A stretch of DNA of 64,000 bases from assembly GCF_900112235.1 (NCBI RefSeq), contig NZ_FOLH01000002.1, forward strand, positions 248,001 to 312,000, read 5' to 3'. Below, in pieces: positions 29,259-39,431 of this stretch. The notes under the pieces are model-generated. The model was not told where the DNA came from. It searched no databases and was given only the letters and a program-made list of their open reading frames with translations. Positions within the stretch are counted from its first letter, which is position 1. Every line of letters begins with the position of its first letter. The position numbers and the translations under genes were made by a program. The DNA is from Marinospirillum celere (GTDB lineage: Bacteria > Pseudomonadota > Gammaproteobacteria > Pseudomonadales > Halomonadaceae).

Positions 29259-30518
29259 TTAGGGCTGGAAGTCGGGTAGCTTTTTCTCAGCCAGTTGATG
29301 CTTTAACTGAATGTAAACGGGCATACCCTTTTCATAAGGCGGATAGTCTTCGCCTTGGATCAGGGGCTCAAAGTATTCACGTCCTGCTTCACTGATTCCA
29401 AAGCCATCGGGGGTAATGTAGTCACGTGGCATGAATTTTTCCACGTTGGCAATATCCGACAGGCAGGCTTCACCAATTTCCCACCGGTAGGGGGTATCAC
29501 TGGTGCGGACGATGGTTGGCATGACTGAGTTTTTGCCTTCCAGAGCCAGTTTGACACCGGCTTCGCCGACGGCATAAGCCTGAGCGACATCAGTGGCTGA
29601 AGCCAGGTGGCGTGCAGAGCGTTGCAGGTAATCAGCAACGGCCCAGTGGTATTTGTAGCCCAAATCCTGTTTGACCATACCGGCCAGGGTGGGTGCAACG
29701 CCACCAAGTTGCTTGTGACCAAAGGCATCGGTTGTGCCTGCATCGGCCAGGAAGGTGCCATCTGCATAGCGGGCGCCTTCAGAGATCACGATCACACAAT
29801 AGCCATATTTTTTGACACAGTCATCGACCCTGGCCATCACGGTTGCCCGGTCAAAAGGGATTTCAGGGAAGATGATCAAATGAGGGGCTTCGCCTTCACC
29901 CTGGCCCGCCAAACCGCCAGCCCCAGCAATCCAACCCGCATGACGCCCCATGACTTCAAGGATAAAGACCTTGGTGGAAGTTGCACACATGGATTCGATA
30001 TCCAGGGCGGCTTCACGGGTGGAAACGGCAATATACTTGGCAACAGAACCAAAGCCCGGGCAGTTATCGGTTACTGGCAGGTCATTGTCGACAGTTTTGG
30101 GGATATGAACCGCTTTTAGCGGATGGTTCATGGATTCTGCCAACTGGGCAATTTTTAGGCAGGTATCAGCGGAATCATTACCGCCATTGTAAAAAAAGTA
30201 GCCAATATTGTGGGCTTTGAAGACTTCAATCAGGCGCTCATATTGAGTGCGGTGAGTTTCTATGTCTTTCAGCTTATAACGGCAGGAACCAAAGGCACCA
30301 CCTGGGGTGTGACGAAGCTGCTTGACGGTTTCATCAGAAAGAGCAGAGGTATCAATCAGTTCTTCGGTGAGAGCGCCCAAGATACCATTGCGTCCTGCGA
30401 AAACGGTACCGATTTGATCACTGTGCTTTCTGGCTGTTTCGATTACGCCGCAGGCGCTGGCATTGATGACTGAGGTGACACCGCCGGACTGGGCATAAAA
30501 GGCGTTTTGCTTCGCCAT
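29259..30518 (-). CDS. pfp: Pyrophosphate-dependent 6-phosphofructokinase
   Basis: 419 residues of the phosphofructokinase family. The phosphoryl-donor signature is of the pyrophosphate type: GGNDS at 112-116, with Asp where ATP enzymes have Gly, and PKTVDND at 140-146, with Lys where ATP enzymes have Gly. Further marks are MGRHAGW and ISEGARY. The enzyme reversibly converts fructose 6-phosphate and PPi to fructose 1,6-bisphosphate. Asn replaces the first Asp of the usual GGDDS. Monocistronic, with a terminator. Donor use is inferred from motifs. Confidence 0.9.
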   Translation of the reverse strand: MAKQNAFYAQSGGVTSVINASACGVIETARKHSDQIGTVFAGRNGILGALTEELIDTSALSDETVKQLRHTPGGAFGSCRYKLKDIETHRTQYERLIEVFKAHNIGYFFYNGGNDSADTCLKIAQLAESMNHPLKAVHIPKTVDNDLPVTDNCPGFGSVAKYIAVSTREAALDIESMCATSTKVFILEVMGRHAGWIAGAGGLAGQGEGEAPHLIIFPEIPFDRATVMARVDDCVKKYGYCVIVISEGARYADGTFLADAGTTDAFGHKQLGGVAPTLAGMVKQDLGYKYHWAVADYLQRSARHLASATDVAQAYAVGEAGVKLALEGKNSVMPTIVRTSDTPYRWEIGEACLSDIANVEKFMPRDYITPDGFGISEAGREYFEPLIQGEDYPPYEKGMPVYIQLKHQLAEKKLPDFQP

Positions 30519-30672
30519 GGGGGATAAGGCTCCTGCTGGTTTTAAAAAATTCTGCGCATTCTAACGGATTCAGCGTTTGGATGCATGGGGTGTTTGTGAC
30601 TCTCAAGCCCTATTTTGACTGCAGCATGCTAAACTCGCGACACTAAAGTTCAAGTGGGCTGGAAACCTTTAT

Positions 30673-32037
30673 ATGCACCTTCATTTTCTGGGTATTTGTG
30701 GAACCTTTATGGGCTCTCTGGCGATTTTGGCCAGAGAAATGGGCTTCCGGGTGAGTGGTTCAGACCAACAGGTTTATCCGCCTATGAGCGACCAGTTGGC
30801 TGCTGCCGGTATCGAAATTCACCAGGGTTTTGATTATAACCCGGCTGATTGGCAACCGGACTTGGTGGTTGTCGGCAATGTCATGAGTCGGGGTACGCCT
30901 TGCGTTGAAGCCTTGTTGAATTCGTCTTTGCCCTATACCTCAGGCCCTCAGTGGCTGCACGATCATCTACTGCGCGGATCTATAGGTGAACCCCGTTGGG
31001 TGTTGGCCGTGGCAGGCACTCATGGCAAGACCACCACAGCCAGTATGTTGGCTTGGCTGTTGGAAGCCGCTGGGATGCAACCGGGTTTTTTAATTGGTGG
31101 TGTGCCGGGTAACTTTGCTGTTTCAGCGCGCCTGGGTGGCTCTCCTTTCTTTGTTGTGGAAGCCGATGAATATGACACGGCCTTTTTTGATAAGCGCTCT
31201 AAGTTTGTTCACTATGCGCCGCGCACTCTGATTTTGAATAACCTTGAATTTGATCATGCGGATATTTTTCCGGACCTGGCAGCCATTCAAAAGCAGTTCC
31301 ATCATTTGGTTCGCTTGGTTCCCAGTCAGGGGCGGATTATTTACCCTCAGGCGGATACAGCCTTGCAAGAAGTTCTGGGGCAGGGTTGCTGGAGTGAGCA
31401 GGAAACTCTTGGTCAGCAAGTGGGTGACTGGACGGCAGTTAAACTCAACCCTCAGGCTTCAGCGTTTGCTGTTTTTTTGCAGGGTGAAAAGCTTGGTGAA
31501 GTCTGCTGGTCACTGACCGGCGATCATAATCTTTATAACGCCCTGGCCGCCCTGGCTGCAGCGCGTCATGCCGGAGTTCAGCCAGCTCAGGCCTTGGCTG
31601 CTCTGGCTGAATTTAAAGGTGTGAAGCGGCGAATGGAAAACAAAGGTGAAGTTCGGGGGATTCAGGTCTTTGATGATTTTGCCCACCACCCAACGGCCAT
31701 CGCAATGACCTTGGAAGGAATCAGACCCAGCTGCCCCGGACGCTTACTAGCTGTTATTGAGCCGCGTTCCAATACCATGAAGCTGGGAAGCCTTAAGGGT
31801 CGTCTGGCTGCCAGCGTGGCAGCAGCGGATAAAGTATTCTGGTTTGAAGGCAAGGGTATGGGTTGGTCGCCTGCCACTCTAGGCAAGGGCGATAGCTTTA
31901 CCGACTTGGGTGAACTTTGCCGAAGTTTGGTTGCCGAAGCCCGTTCTGGAGATTATCTGGTATTGATGAGTAACGGTAGTTTTGGTGGCCTGCATGAACG
32001 TCTACTGACCGCCTTGGCTGAGAAGGATTCTGCATGA
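30673..32037 (+). CDS. mpl: UDP-N-acetylmuramate:tripeptide ligase Mpl
   Basis: 454 residues of the Mur ligase family. It opens MHLHFLGICGTFMGSLA and carries the ATP-binding AGTHGKTTTASM loop (about 115-126) and DDFAHHPTAI. Mpl attaches recycled murein tripeptide to UDP-MurNAc. Overlaps ubiX by 4 bp (ATGA). With AmpG-like, Mpl and DacA encoded nearby, cell-wall recycling is well represented. Confidence 0.96.
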   Translation: MHLHFLGICGTFMGSLAILAREMGFRVSGSDQQVYPPMSDQLAAAGIEIHQGFDYNPADWQPDLVVVGNVMSRGTPCVEALLNSSLPYTSGPQWLHDHLLRGSIGEPRWVLAVAGTHGKTTTASMLAWLLEAAGMQPGFLIGGVPGNFAVSARLGGSPFFVVEADEYDTAFFDKRSKFVHYAPRTLILNNLEFDHADIFPDLAAIQKQFHHLVRLVPSQGRIIYPQADTALQEVLGQGCWSEQETLGQQVGDWTAVKLNPQASAFAVFLQGEKLGEVCWSLTGDHNLYNALAALAAARHAGVQPAQALAALAEFKGVKRRMENKGEVRGIQVFDDFAHHPTAIAMTLEGIRPSCPGRLLAVIEPRSNTMKLGSLKGRLAASVAAADKVFWFEGKGMGWSPATLGKGDSFTDLGELCRSLVAEARSGDYLVLMSNGSFGGLHERLLTALAEKDSA

Positions 32038-32660
32038 ACTCTAATGATCAAGTAAAAAGAGTGACCCTGGCAATGACCGGGGCTTCAGGTGTTCAATACG
32101 GGCTACGTTTGCTGGAGTGCCTATTGGCTGCTGGCTGTGAGGTGGACTTGATGATTTCCAAAGCAGCCCATTTGGTCATAGCGACCGAGACACAGGAAAG
32201 TCTGCCTGCCAACCCGGAAAAGCTAACCGCTCAATTGACCCAGCAGTATCAACATCTGCCCGGTCGAGTTCAGGCTTATGGCCGTGAAGACTGGTTTGCA
32301 CCGGCGGCTTCGGGGTCGGGTGCCGCTTCCAGCATGATTATTTGTCCTTGTTCTGGCGGTACTCTTTCAGCCCTGGCAACCGGGGCGAGTAATAACCTGA
32401 TTGAAAGAGCCGGTGATGTGGCGCTTAAAGAAAGACGTCAGTTGATTTTGGTGACCCGTGAAATGCCTTTGCATCAGGTGCATTTGGAACAAATGTTGAA
32501 GCTGACACAGATGGGCGCTCTAGTCATGCCTGCCAGTCCGGGTTTTTATCATCAGCCAGAATCAGTAGAGGATTTGGTGGATTTTGTTGTGGCCCGGCTG
32601 CTGGACCACTTGAATCTTCCTCAAAAGCTAGTAGCGCGTTGGGGAGAAGCTGATGCTTAG
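32034..32660 (+). CDS. ubiX: Flavin prenyltransferase UbiX
   Basis: 208 residues. Makes prenylated FMN for the decarboxylase UbiD in ubiquinone synthesis. FMN-binding MTGASGVQYGLRLLE, the SGSGAASSMIICPCSGGTLSA-type segment and the LVTREMPLHQVHLE motif are family hallmarks. Start overlaps the mpl stop (ATGA). Convergent with the next gene, overlapping by 4 bp. Confidence 0.96.
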   Translation: MNSNDQVKRVTLAMTGASGVQYGLRLLECLLAAGCEVDLMISKAAHLVIATETQESLPANPEKLTAQLTQQYQHLPGRVQAYGREDWFAPAASGSGAASSMIICPCSGGTLSALATGASNNLIERAGDVALKERRQLILVTREMPLHQVHLEQMLKLTQMGALVMPASPGFYHQPESVEDLVDFVVARLLDHLNLPQKLVARWGEADA

Positions 32661-33646
32661 GGGTGATCTTCCAGTTGATCATCAACTCGTTCACTGAGTG
32701 AGTGATAACAGCTTTCACCGATACGCTGCCAAAGCTCTTCTGGTTTTTCACCCGGTTGCAAAAGCAGGGGAGTGATGGTGGTATCCAGCGGGCCCAGTTC
32801 ACAAATGACTTGATGCAAGAGTTGGTGATAAAGCCTTTCGCGAAGAACCAGGGCGCCATTGATGGTTGTGTTGGGTAGCAGCAGCAGCAGAGTCAGGTCA
32901 TCCATCCGATAGGCTTCATCACCCGTTCTGCAGGTCTGTAAGGCAATTTTTCCCGCTTCTTGTAAAAAGCGATCGGCACTGGCCTGCCCCAGTTCTTCAA
33001 CGACCTGTGGGTACTGGTGAAACTCTATGAGCAAAAGTGCCAGGGGTCTTTGGGTTGCCCGTGAGCGAGCAACTTCAGCGGTCAAGCGAGATTGCAGGTG
33101 TTCAGCATTGAGCAGGCCGGTGACGGCATCTTCTCCGGTTAGAAGCTCTAGCTTCTGAGTTTTTAAACGACTACTAAGGCCATAATGCCAGGCTAAAATA
33201 ACCAGCAGCAGATACTGAAAGCAAAAAAGCAATTGTTCTTCAAGGCCCAGTCTATCCAGACGAAAGGTCAGCAAGCCGGAAAGTAATAGCAGGCTGAGGG
33301 CAAGGGAGGCAGCATTGGGTAATAGGTAAAAAGCAACCAGGGGGTAAAAAAGGCCGGCAAAGTGCCAGTGGGTAAAGCCAGACAGGGTTTCAGGCTGGAG
33401 CAACAGAAAACCACCCAGGCAGATTAAGGCCGTCAAAGCTGCCGGATCATACTGAAGATGGCTATTCACCTGCCAGCGTAGCAGGCCCAAGGCAAAGAAG
33501 ATGGGTGTTAAGAGTGCAGGGAGGAGAATGGCTTCATAGTAGGCCGACAGGTAGACCTGACTGGCAAGAAGTGCCATGACGGTACTCAGAATCAGATAGA
33601 GGCTAGCAGTTACCCTGCGCTGCTGGCGTGAGAAACCCTGTCTCAT
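32657..33646 (-). CDS. Membrane protein with degenerate GGDEF domain
   Basis: 329 residues: about six N-terminal membrane helices (about 12-155) and a C-terminal domain that starts like a GGDEF domain (DAVTGLLNAEHLQSRL, 173-188). The catalytic motif is replaced by M-D-D-L-T at 248-252, so diguanylate cyclase activity is very unlikely. Start ATG 33646 overlaps the stop of the upstream gene as ATGA; a longer frame to 33715 is therefore rejected. Possibly a non-catalytic sensor or c-di-GMP pathway partner; function unknown. Confidence 0.75.
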   Translation of the reverse strand: MRQGFSRQQRRVTASLYLILSTVMALLASQVYLSAYYEAILLPALLTPIFFALGLLRWQVNSHLQYDPAALTALICLGGFLLLQPETLSGFTHWHFAGLFYPLVAFYLLPNAASLALSLLLLSGLLTFRLDRLGLEEQLLFCFQYLLLVILAWHYGLSSRLKTQKLELLTGEDAVTGLLNAEHLQSRLTAEVARSRATQRPLALLLIEFHQYPQVVEELGQASADRFLQEAGKIALQTCRTGDEAYRMDDLTLLLLLPNTTINGALVLRERLYHQLLHQVICELGPLDTTITPLLLQPGEKPEELWQRIGESCYHSLSERVDDQLEDHP

Positions 33647-34527
33647 AACCACATATCCTTGTTGTCTGACTGGAGCGAATGAAGAATTCGGGCGGGTAAC
33701 GCATCCAGAGGACAAAGATAGCTATGCAATTTCAGGTCATCCAGGTCTATTTCTAATTGGCGGCTACGCTCCTGCAGCTGTTCCTGCTCTTTGATTGGGG
33801 CCAGTATTAGTAGCTTTTTGGAAGAGAAGTGGTAGATGCGCTCATAGGCAGCAAAAACACTGAGCAAATCCTGTAGCTGCTTTTTGCTCCAGACAGGGCT
33901 TTCCTGGCTTTCCAGTTCAAAAATGGCCAGTGCAGTGCCCTCACGCAGGGCTCTTTGCTGTTCTTTTTCTAAATCCTGAGCAAGTTGTTTGCGGTTAAAA
34001 AGCCCGGTTTCCGGATTGCGGCTTAGCAACTGGTAAAGATTTTGCTGGCGCAATTCATGGGTGAAGCTATAAACGCTGGTCATCAGAGTAACCAGCCAGA
34101 GGGCGGTTAGGAAGGTGAACCTAAAGCTGCCGTCAAGATGGATCATTGCCAAGAGGTTGGCAACCAATGTAAAGCCAAGAACAAACAGAAGTGCCGGGCG
34201 AAAAGGCAGCAGACTAAAAGCCAGGAAAGGGAAGGCCAGATGTAGGCTTAGCGCAGTAAGTGACTGATAGTGTTCGGGTAGTAGTAAAAGAGTTAAAGAA
34301 ACGAGGCAATACGCACTGAAAGCTAGCAGGCCTAAATAAGTTTGTCTTTTGGCCGCCAACTGGGTTTTGGTGAAGAGGTGGATGCTGATAAATAGCAGGC
34401 CAGTCAGGTAGGCCAGGGCCAGTAACTGGTTACCTGAATAAAAATACCAGGCTGAAAGCAGCGCAAAGAGACCGCTTGCCAGCAATTGGCACCAGGTAAG
34501 TGTGCGTATGGACTCCAGTAGCCCCAT
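33643..34527 (-). CDS. Membrane protein with strongly degenerate GGDEF-like domain
   Basis: 294 residues with about six membrane helices (about 10-155) and a C-terminal domain opening NPETGLFNRKQLAQDLEKE (171-189), the characteristic start of a GGDEF domain. At the catalytic position the sequence is F-S-S-K-K-L (234-239), so it cannot be an active cyclase. It is translationally coupled to the following gene of the same design, suggesting the two act together or arose by duplication. Function unknown. The 264-bp gap to proA (34528-34791) holds promoters only. Confidence 0.7.
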   Translation of the reverse strand: MGLLESIRTLTWCQLLASGLFALLSAWYFYSGNQLLALAYLTGLLFISIHLFTKTQLAAKRQTYLGLLAFSAYCLVSLTLLLLPEHYQSLTALSLHLAFPFLAFSLLPFRPALLFVLGFTLVANLLAMIHLDGSFRFTFLTALWLVTLMTSVYSFTHELRQQNLYQLLSRNPETGLFNRKQLAQDLEKEQQRALREGTALAIFELESQESPVWSKKQLQDLLSVFAAYERIYHFSSKKLLILAPIKEQEQLQERSRQLEIDLDDLKLHSYLCPLDALPARILHSLQSDNKDMWL

Positions 34528-34791
34528 AGCCGGAAAGACCCTAAAGTTAAGTTATTGCACCCTGCATCCAGCAGCGGGTGTTGAAAAGTCTGGGTACCTT
34601 ACTTGGTTGACTCTACCTTCCCTTGGTAAAACTCCTTAGATTGTAACTCAATGTTATTCATCAAGGAAGCCAGATAAATAAGCGAGTTGGTATTTTTTGC
34701 AGCTCTGCAAGACTAGGGTAAAGCCTGCTACTTGCGTATAATGCCCATTCGTTCGCATCATGAGAAGAAAACATCCATTATAAAGAGATGA

Positions 34792-36051
34792 ATGATGAAC
34801 ATCGCAGAATACATGCAAAAGCTTGGCCGCCAGGCACGCCAAGCTTCCAGGCAACTCGCAGCAGCAACCACTGCGACAAAAAATAAAGCCTTATTGGCAA
34901 CGGCGGCAGAGCTTGATGCGCGTCGAGACCAGCTATTGCAAGCCAATGCCTTGGATATGCGCGCCGGTGCTGCCAAACAGCTGGATGCCGCCCTTCTGGA
35001 TCGTCTTGAATTAACCCCCGCCCGAATCGATGCCATGATTGAGGGCTTGGAACAGGTTGCCAGTCTTCCCGATCCTGTGGGCGCCATTACTGATATGAAC
35101 TATCGTCCCAGTGGCATTCAATTGGGCAAAATGCGTGTGCCCCTGGGCGTGGTTGGTATTATTTATGAATCCCGCCCTAATGTGACGGTCGACGCAGCCA
35201 GTTTGTGTTTGAAATCTGGTAATGCGGCTATTTTACGCGGCGGCTCTGAAGCGATTAATTCTAATCAGGCAATAGCCTCCTGTTTGGCCAGTGGTTTGGA
35301 GTTGGCAGGCCTACCTGCAGAGGCTGTTCAAGTGGTGGAAACCACAGATCGTGAAGCCGTCGGTGAACTTATAAAGCTAAGCGAGTACGTGGATGTTTTG
35401 GTTCCGCGTGGCGGTAAAGGGTTGATAGAACGCATCAGTGAAGGTGCTCGAATTCCAGTTATTAAGCATTTGGATGGCGTTTGTCACGTCTATCTGGATC
35501 AGGAGGCGGATAAAGATAAAGCCTTGGCGATTGCTATCAATGCTAAAACCCACCGTTATGGCACCTGTAATACCATGGAAACCCTGCTGGTTCATGAGAG
35601 CCAGGCGGCGAGCCTTTTACCTTTGTTGGCAGAAGCCTATATAGAAAAGGGTGTGGAGTTGCGTGGTTGTTCACGTTCACGTTTGCTTGCACCTGCTATG
35701 CAAGCGGCCATCGATTCTGACTGGACGACTGAATATCTGGCCCCGATTCTGGCTGTGAAAATTGTCGACTCCTTGGATGATGCCATTGAGCATATCAACC
35801 GTTATGGCTCTCATCATACTGATGCAATCGTTACTGAAAACTTCACACGTGCACGACGCTTTTTAAATGAAGTGGATTCCAGTTCTGTCATGGTCAATGC
35901 CTCTACTCGTTTTGCAGATGGTTTTGAATATGGTCTGGGTGCTGAAATTGGAATTTCAACGGATAAGATTCATGCGCGTGGCCCCGTTGGTTTGGAAGGC
36001 CTGACCTCTCAAAAGTATGTTGTTCTGGGAAATGGTCATATTCGTGAATAA
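34792..36051 (+). CDS. proA: Gamma-glutamyl phosphate reductase
   Basis: 419 residues; NADPH reduction of gamma-glutamyl phosphate in proline synthesis. Aldehyde-dehydrogenase fold with the catalytic Cys in the [14 protein letters not shown] segment, plus the YESRPNVT and VPRGGKGLI motifs. A TATAAT at 34737-34742 may be its -10 box. First gene of the long proA-to-lipA cluster, in the same order as in Pseudomonas. Confidence 0.97.
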   Translation: MMNIAEYMQKLGRQARQASRQLAAATTATKNKALLATAAELDARRDQLLQANALDMRAGAAKQLDAALLDRLELTPARIDAMIEGLEQVASLPDPVGAITDMNYRPSGIQLGKMRVPLGVVGIIYESRPNVTVDAASLCLKSGNAAILRGGSEAINSNQAIASCLASGLELAGLPAEAVQVVETTDREAVGELIKLSEYVDVLVPRGGKGLIERISEGARIPVIKHLDGVCHVYLDQEADKDKALAIAINAKTHRYGTCNTMETLLVHESQAASLLPLLAEAYIEKGVELRGCSRSRLLAPAMQAAIDSDWTTEYLAPILAVKIVDSLDDAIEHINRYGSHHTDAIVTENFTRARRFLNEVDSSSVMVNASTRFADGFEYGLGAEIGISTDKIHARGPVGLEGLTSQKYVVLGNGHIRE

Positions 36052-36061
36052 GGACTCCGTA

Positions 36062-36745
36062 ATGGCGTCAACATCTCTGGTGCTCATGTATGGCGGAACC
36101 TTTGATCCCGTACATAACGGGCATCTGCGTTCTGCTTTGGAGTTGACCCAGGTGCTTCCAGTGGCTCGGGTGCATCTAATTCCTTGTCAACTGCCCCCGC
36201 ATCGTGATCAGCCCAGTGCCAGCCCTGAACAACGTTTGGCAATGCTCAAGCTGGCTACTGCAGATGAGCCACTTCTGGTTGCCGATGACAGAGAGCTGCG
36301 CAGGCCAGGACCTTCCTGGTCAATCGATACGCTGGAAAGCTTGCGTGAAGACTATGGTGACCAGCAGCCCTTGGCTATGGTTCTGGGCTGGGATGCCTTC
36401 TTGGGGTTGCCGTCCTGGTCACGTAGAGACCTGTTGTTGGAAAAGGCCCACTTAATCGTGATTGCCAGGCCGGGAGAAAAGCAACCGGCTTCTGAAGAGT
36501 TACTCGACTTGCTGGATCAGTATGAATTGAAAGCAGGAGAAGCACTTAATGCAAAACCTGCAGGCCGTATACTGCGACTGGCTCTGCCCAGTGCCATGCA
36601 GGTTTCGGCTACCTATATCCGCCGCCTCCTTTCGCAGCAGGCTTCAGTACGTTACCTTCTGCCAGATGCGGTGATAAACTATCTATTTAGTCAGGGGCTT
36701 TATGTTCCTGTCGATAAAACCATCAAGAGTAGCCATGCAAGTTGA
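36062..36745 (+). CDS. nadD: Nicotinate-nucleotide adenylyltransferase
   Basis: 227 residues. Adenylates nicotinate mononucleotide in NAD synthesis. The N-terminal [12 protein letters not shown] contains the HxGH nucleotidyltransferase motif, and a C-terminal SATYIRRLL is the ISSTxIR-type motif. ATG 36062 has AAGGA upstream; a later ATG at 36086 cannot be excluded. Overlaps rsfS by 11 bp. Confidence 0.96.
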   Translation: MASTSLVLMYGGTFDPVHNGHLRSALELTQVLPVARVHLIPCQLPPHRDQPSASPEQRLAMLKLATADEPLLVADDRELRRPGPSWSIDTLESLREDYGDQQPLAMVLGWDAFLGLPSWSRRDLLLEKAHLIVIARPGEKQPASEELLDLLDQYELKAGEALNAKPAGRILRLALPSAMQVSATYIRRLLSQQASVRYLLPDAVINYLFSQGLYVPVDKTIKSSHAS

Positions 36746-37085
36746 ACAACTGAAAGAATTGGCGCTAAAAGCGCTGGAAGATTTGAAAGCCAAAGATCTA
36801 GTCGAGCTAGACGTTCGTGAAGCCAGTAGCGTGACCGACTTTATGTTGATCGCATCTGGCAGTTCATCACGCCAGGTTAGTGCCTTGGCAACCAATTTAG
36901 TAGGTGAGTTGAAAGCTTCCGGGGTGACCCCGCTGAGCCTGGAAGGTCTGGATGCTGGTGAATGGGTGCTGGTTGACCTGGGAGATTTGGTCGTGCATAT
37001 CATGCAACCCCAAACCCGTGAATTTTATGATCTGGAAAAGCTTTGGGGGGACTTTTCCCTAGCTGAGGATCAGGAAGGGTTTTGA
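36735..37085 (+). CDS. rsfS: Ribosomal silencing factor RsfS
   Basis: 116 residues. Binds ribosomal protein L14 and blocks subunit joining under starvation. Contains the family segment [18 protein letters not shown] and, near the end, [16 protein letters not shown]. Start ATG 36735 chosen by family length; it overlaps nadD, and its stop overlaps rlmH. Confidence 0.95.
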   Translation: MQVEQLKELALKALEDLKAKDLVELDVREASSVTDFMLIASGSSSRQVSALATNLVGELKASGVTPLSLEGLDAGEWVLVDLGDLVVHIMQPQTREFYDLEKLWGDFSLAEDQEGF

Positions 37086-37549
37086 AAATCCGGATACTTG
37101 CCGTAGGGCAGAAGATGCCTGCCTGGGTCGAGGAAGGTGTTAATGAATACCTGAAGCGCCTACCACCTGAATTTAAAGTAGTCTTTGAAGAAACTCCGCT
37201 GGGGCAGCGTAAGGCGGGAAAGGATTTGAAGAAAGCCTTGGCTAAAGAGTCGGAAGCCCTCTTGTCAAAAATCAAAGATAAAGACAAGGTGATCGCTTTG
37301 GATGTTAAAGGCAAAAGTTGGAGCAGCGAAGACTTAGCTGCTCAAGCTGAAGACTGGCGAATGGATGGGCGAGATTTGGTTCTGCTTATCGGCGGGCCTG
37401 ATGGTCTTTCCCGAGACTGTTTGGCTCGTGCAGAACAACGCTGGTCGCTTTCTGCATTAACCTTGCCGCACCCCCTGGTCAGAGTTTTGCTGGCTGAACA
37501 GTTGTATCGTGCCTGGACGCTTTTGTCCGGCCACCCCTATCATCGTTGA
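37082..37549 (+). CDS. rlmH: 23S rRNA (pseudouridine-1915-N3)-methyltransferase RlmH
   Basis: 155 residues, exact family length. SPOUT methyltransferase with a knot: LIGGPDGL and the C-terminal [22 protein letters not shown]-type helix with HPYHR end. Starts with TTG overlapping the rsfS stop (TTGA), so it is probably translated by coupling. Confidence 0.96.
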   Translation: MKIRILAVGQKMPAWVEEGVNEYLKRLPPEFKVVFEETPLGQRKAGKDLKKALAKESEALLSKIKDKDKVIALDVKGKSWSSEDLAAQAEDWRMDGRDLVLLIGGPDGLSRDCLARAEQRWSLSALTLPHPLVRVLLAEQLYRAWTLLSGHPYHR

Positions 37550-37556
37550 ACGAACC

Positions 37557-39431
37557 ATGAATGAGTTTCGCCGACAGCTTAAGGATCCAGAAAAGGAAAA
37601 TCGAATTTTCCAGTTTCGTGCTCGCTTACTTATGATACTGGTGTTTGCGCTGATCGGCGTTCTTTTTAGTCGCATGGCTTATTTGCAGGTGTTTCAATAC
37701 GACCAGCACGTCAGTCGCTCAGAGCGTAATCGTACAGCCGTTGAAGCCATCCCTCCCACTCGAGGTTTGATCTTTGATCGTGAAGGCCGCTTGCTGGCCG
37801 ACAACCTGCCCAGTCATAGTTTAACGCTGACCCGCGAGCTGGCGGGTAATGTGCGTGAAGTGGTTGATCTAATCTGTGAATTACTGGAACAGGATGCAGA
37901 ATGTGCAGACACTCTAACTGAACGTAGTCGCCATCGGCGGCGCCCGTTTGAACCCGCACTCTTGCTTGATCAGTTGAATGAAGAGCAGATCGCTCGTTTA
38001 GCTGTCAATCGCCATCTTCTTCCGGGCGTTGAAGTTTCAGCACAACTGTTAAGGCACTATCCGGCTGGTGAAGCGGTTTCTCATGCGCTCGGCTATGTTG
38101 GGCGTATCAGTACCGACGATTTGGAAACCCTGGACCGCCGTGCTTATGCCGGGACTCATTATATAGGTCGAACCGGGATAGAGCGCCATTATGAACATCT
38201 GCTGCATGGTCAGGTTGGCTATAGGCGCGTAGAAACCAATGCCCGAGGCCGGGTACTGCGTGTTGTTGAATCTGAACCCCCGGTTCCCGGCGCTGATTTG
38301 ACCCTGCATTTGGACAGTGCTCTTCAGCAGGTGGCTTATGAAGAATTGCAAGGTCGTCGCGCTGGTTTGGTTGCCATAGAGCCAGAAACAGGCGGCATTC
38401 TGGCTTTGGTGAGTTCACCTGGTTATGACCCCAATGTCTTTGTTGGTAGCCTGGATGGCCAAGCCTTTAGCCGTTTACGGGATGATCCGCAATTACCCCT
38501 CTTTGATCGTGCCAGTCGCGGGCAATATGCCCCAGGCTCAACGGTTAAACCCTTTGTGGGTCTTGCTGGTTTAGAGCTGGGTATTATTGACCGGGATATG
38601 GAAATGCATGATCCTGGATACTTCCAACTGCCCAATGATGACCGCTTGTATCGTAACTGGCGGCGCTGGGGGCATGGCACCGTGAATTTGCACCGCTCTA
38701 TTGCAGTATCCAATAACACCTTTTTCTATAGCCTGGCTTATGAGTTGGGCATTGATCGTATTTCAGCTTATATGCGTCAGTTTGGCTTTGGTGAACAAAC
38801 CGCTTTGGATGTGTTGGGTGCACGCAGTGGTTTAATGCCCAGTCGTGAATGGAAGCGCGAAGTTCACAGGCAACCTTGGTTCCCTGGCGAAACCCTGAGT
38901 GCAGGTATCGGACAGGGTTATTGGTTAACCACACCGCTGCAATTGGCTACGGCTACCTCAGTGCTTGCTAATCAGGGCCATTGGGTGCAACCTCGGATGC
39001 TAAGGGAAAGCCAGCCTTCCAGCCTAGTGCCGGATGTGTTGTCAGATCGGGAACCGGTTCCGAAACTTGACCCGGAAAACTGGTCTTATATTTATTCGTC
39101 CATGGAAGCTGTACTCCACGGTCATGAAGGCACAGCTCGGGCTTCAGGTCGCGGGGCGGCTTACCGGATTGCAGGTAAAACCGGGACAGCCCAGGTGTTC
39201 AGTCTGAGTCAGGAAGAAGATGAAAACAACTTGCCGGTGGATAGGCCTGAACATCTGCGTAACCATGCTATTTTCATGGGATTTGCTCCCGCAGATAACC
39301 CACAAATTGCTTTGGCATTGATTGTAGAGAATGCTGAAGGAGGGGGTAGTCAGGTTGCTGCACCCATAGCCCGTCGCATTTTTGATGCCTACCTGACCCC
39401 TGAGCGTCTCGCACAGTTGGAGAGCAACTAA
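37557..39431 (+). CDS. mrdA: Penicillin-binding protein 2
   Basis: 624 residues; transpeptidase of the elongasome. One N-terminal membrane helix (about 22-44), a PBP dimerisation region, and the transpeptidase motifs S328-T-V-K331, S-N-N in the IAVSNNTFF segment, and K-T-G in AGKTGTAQVF. The start after rlmH was chosen as ATG 37557; the longer frame from 37509 overlaps rlmH. Followed by rodA with a 1-bp overlap. Confidence 0.97.
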   Translation: MNEFRRQLKDPEKENRIFQFRARLLMILVFALIGVLFSRMAYLQVFQYDQHVSRSERNRTAVEAIPPTRGLIFDREGRLLADNLPSHSLTLTRELAGNVREVVDLICELLEQDAECADTLTERSRHRRRPFEPALLLDQLNEEQIARLAVNRHLLPGVEVSAQLLRHYPAGEAVSHALGYVGRISTDDLETLDRRAYAGTHYIGRTGIERHYEHLLHGQVGYRRVETNARGRVLRVVESEPPVPGADLTLHLDSALQQVAYEELQGRRAGLVAIEPETGGILALVSSPGYDPNVFVGSLDGQAFSRLRDDPQLPLFDRASRGQYAPGSTVKPFVGLAGLELGIIDRDMEMHDPGYFQLPNDDRLYRNWRRWGHGTVNLHRSIAVSNNTFFYSLAYELGIDRISAYMRQFGFGEQTALDVLGARSGLMPSREWKREVHRQPWFPGETLSAGIGQGYWLTTPLQLATATSVLANQGHWVQPRMLRESQPSSLVPDVLSDREPVPKLDPENWSYIYSSMEAVLHGHEGTARASGRGAAYRIAGKTGTAQVFSLSQEEDENNLPVDRPEHLRNHAIFMGFAPADNPQIALALIVENAEGGGSQVAAPIARRIFDAYLTPERLAQLESN

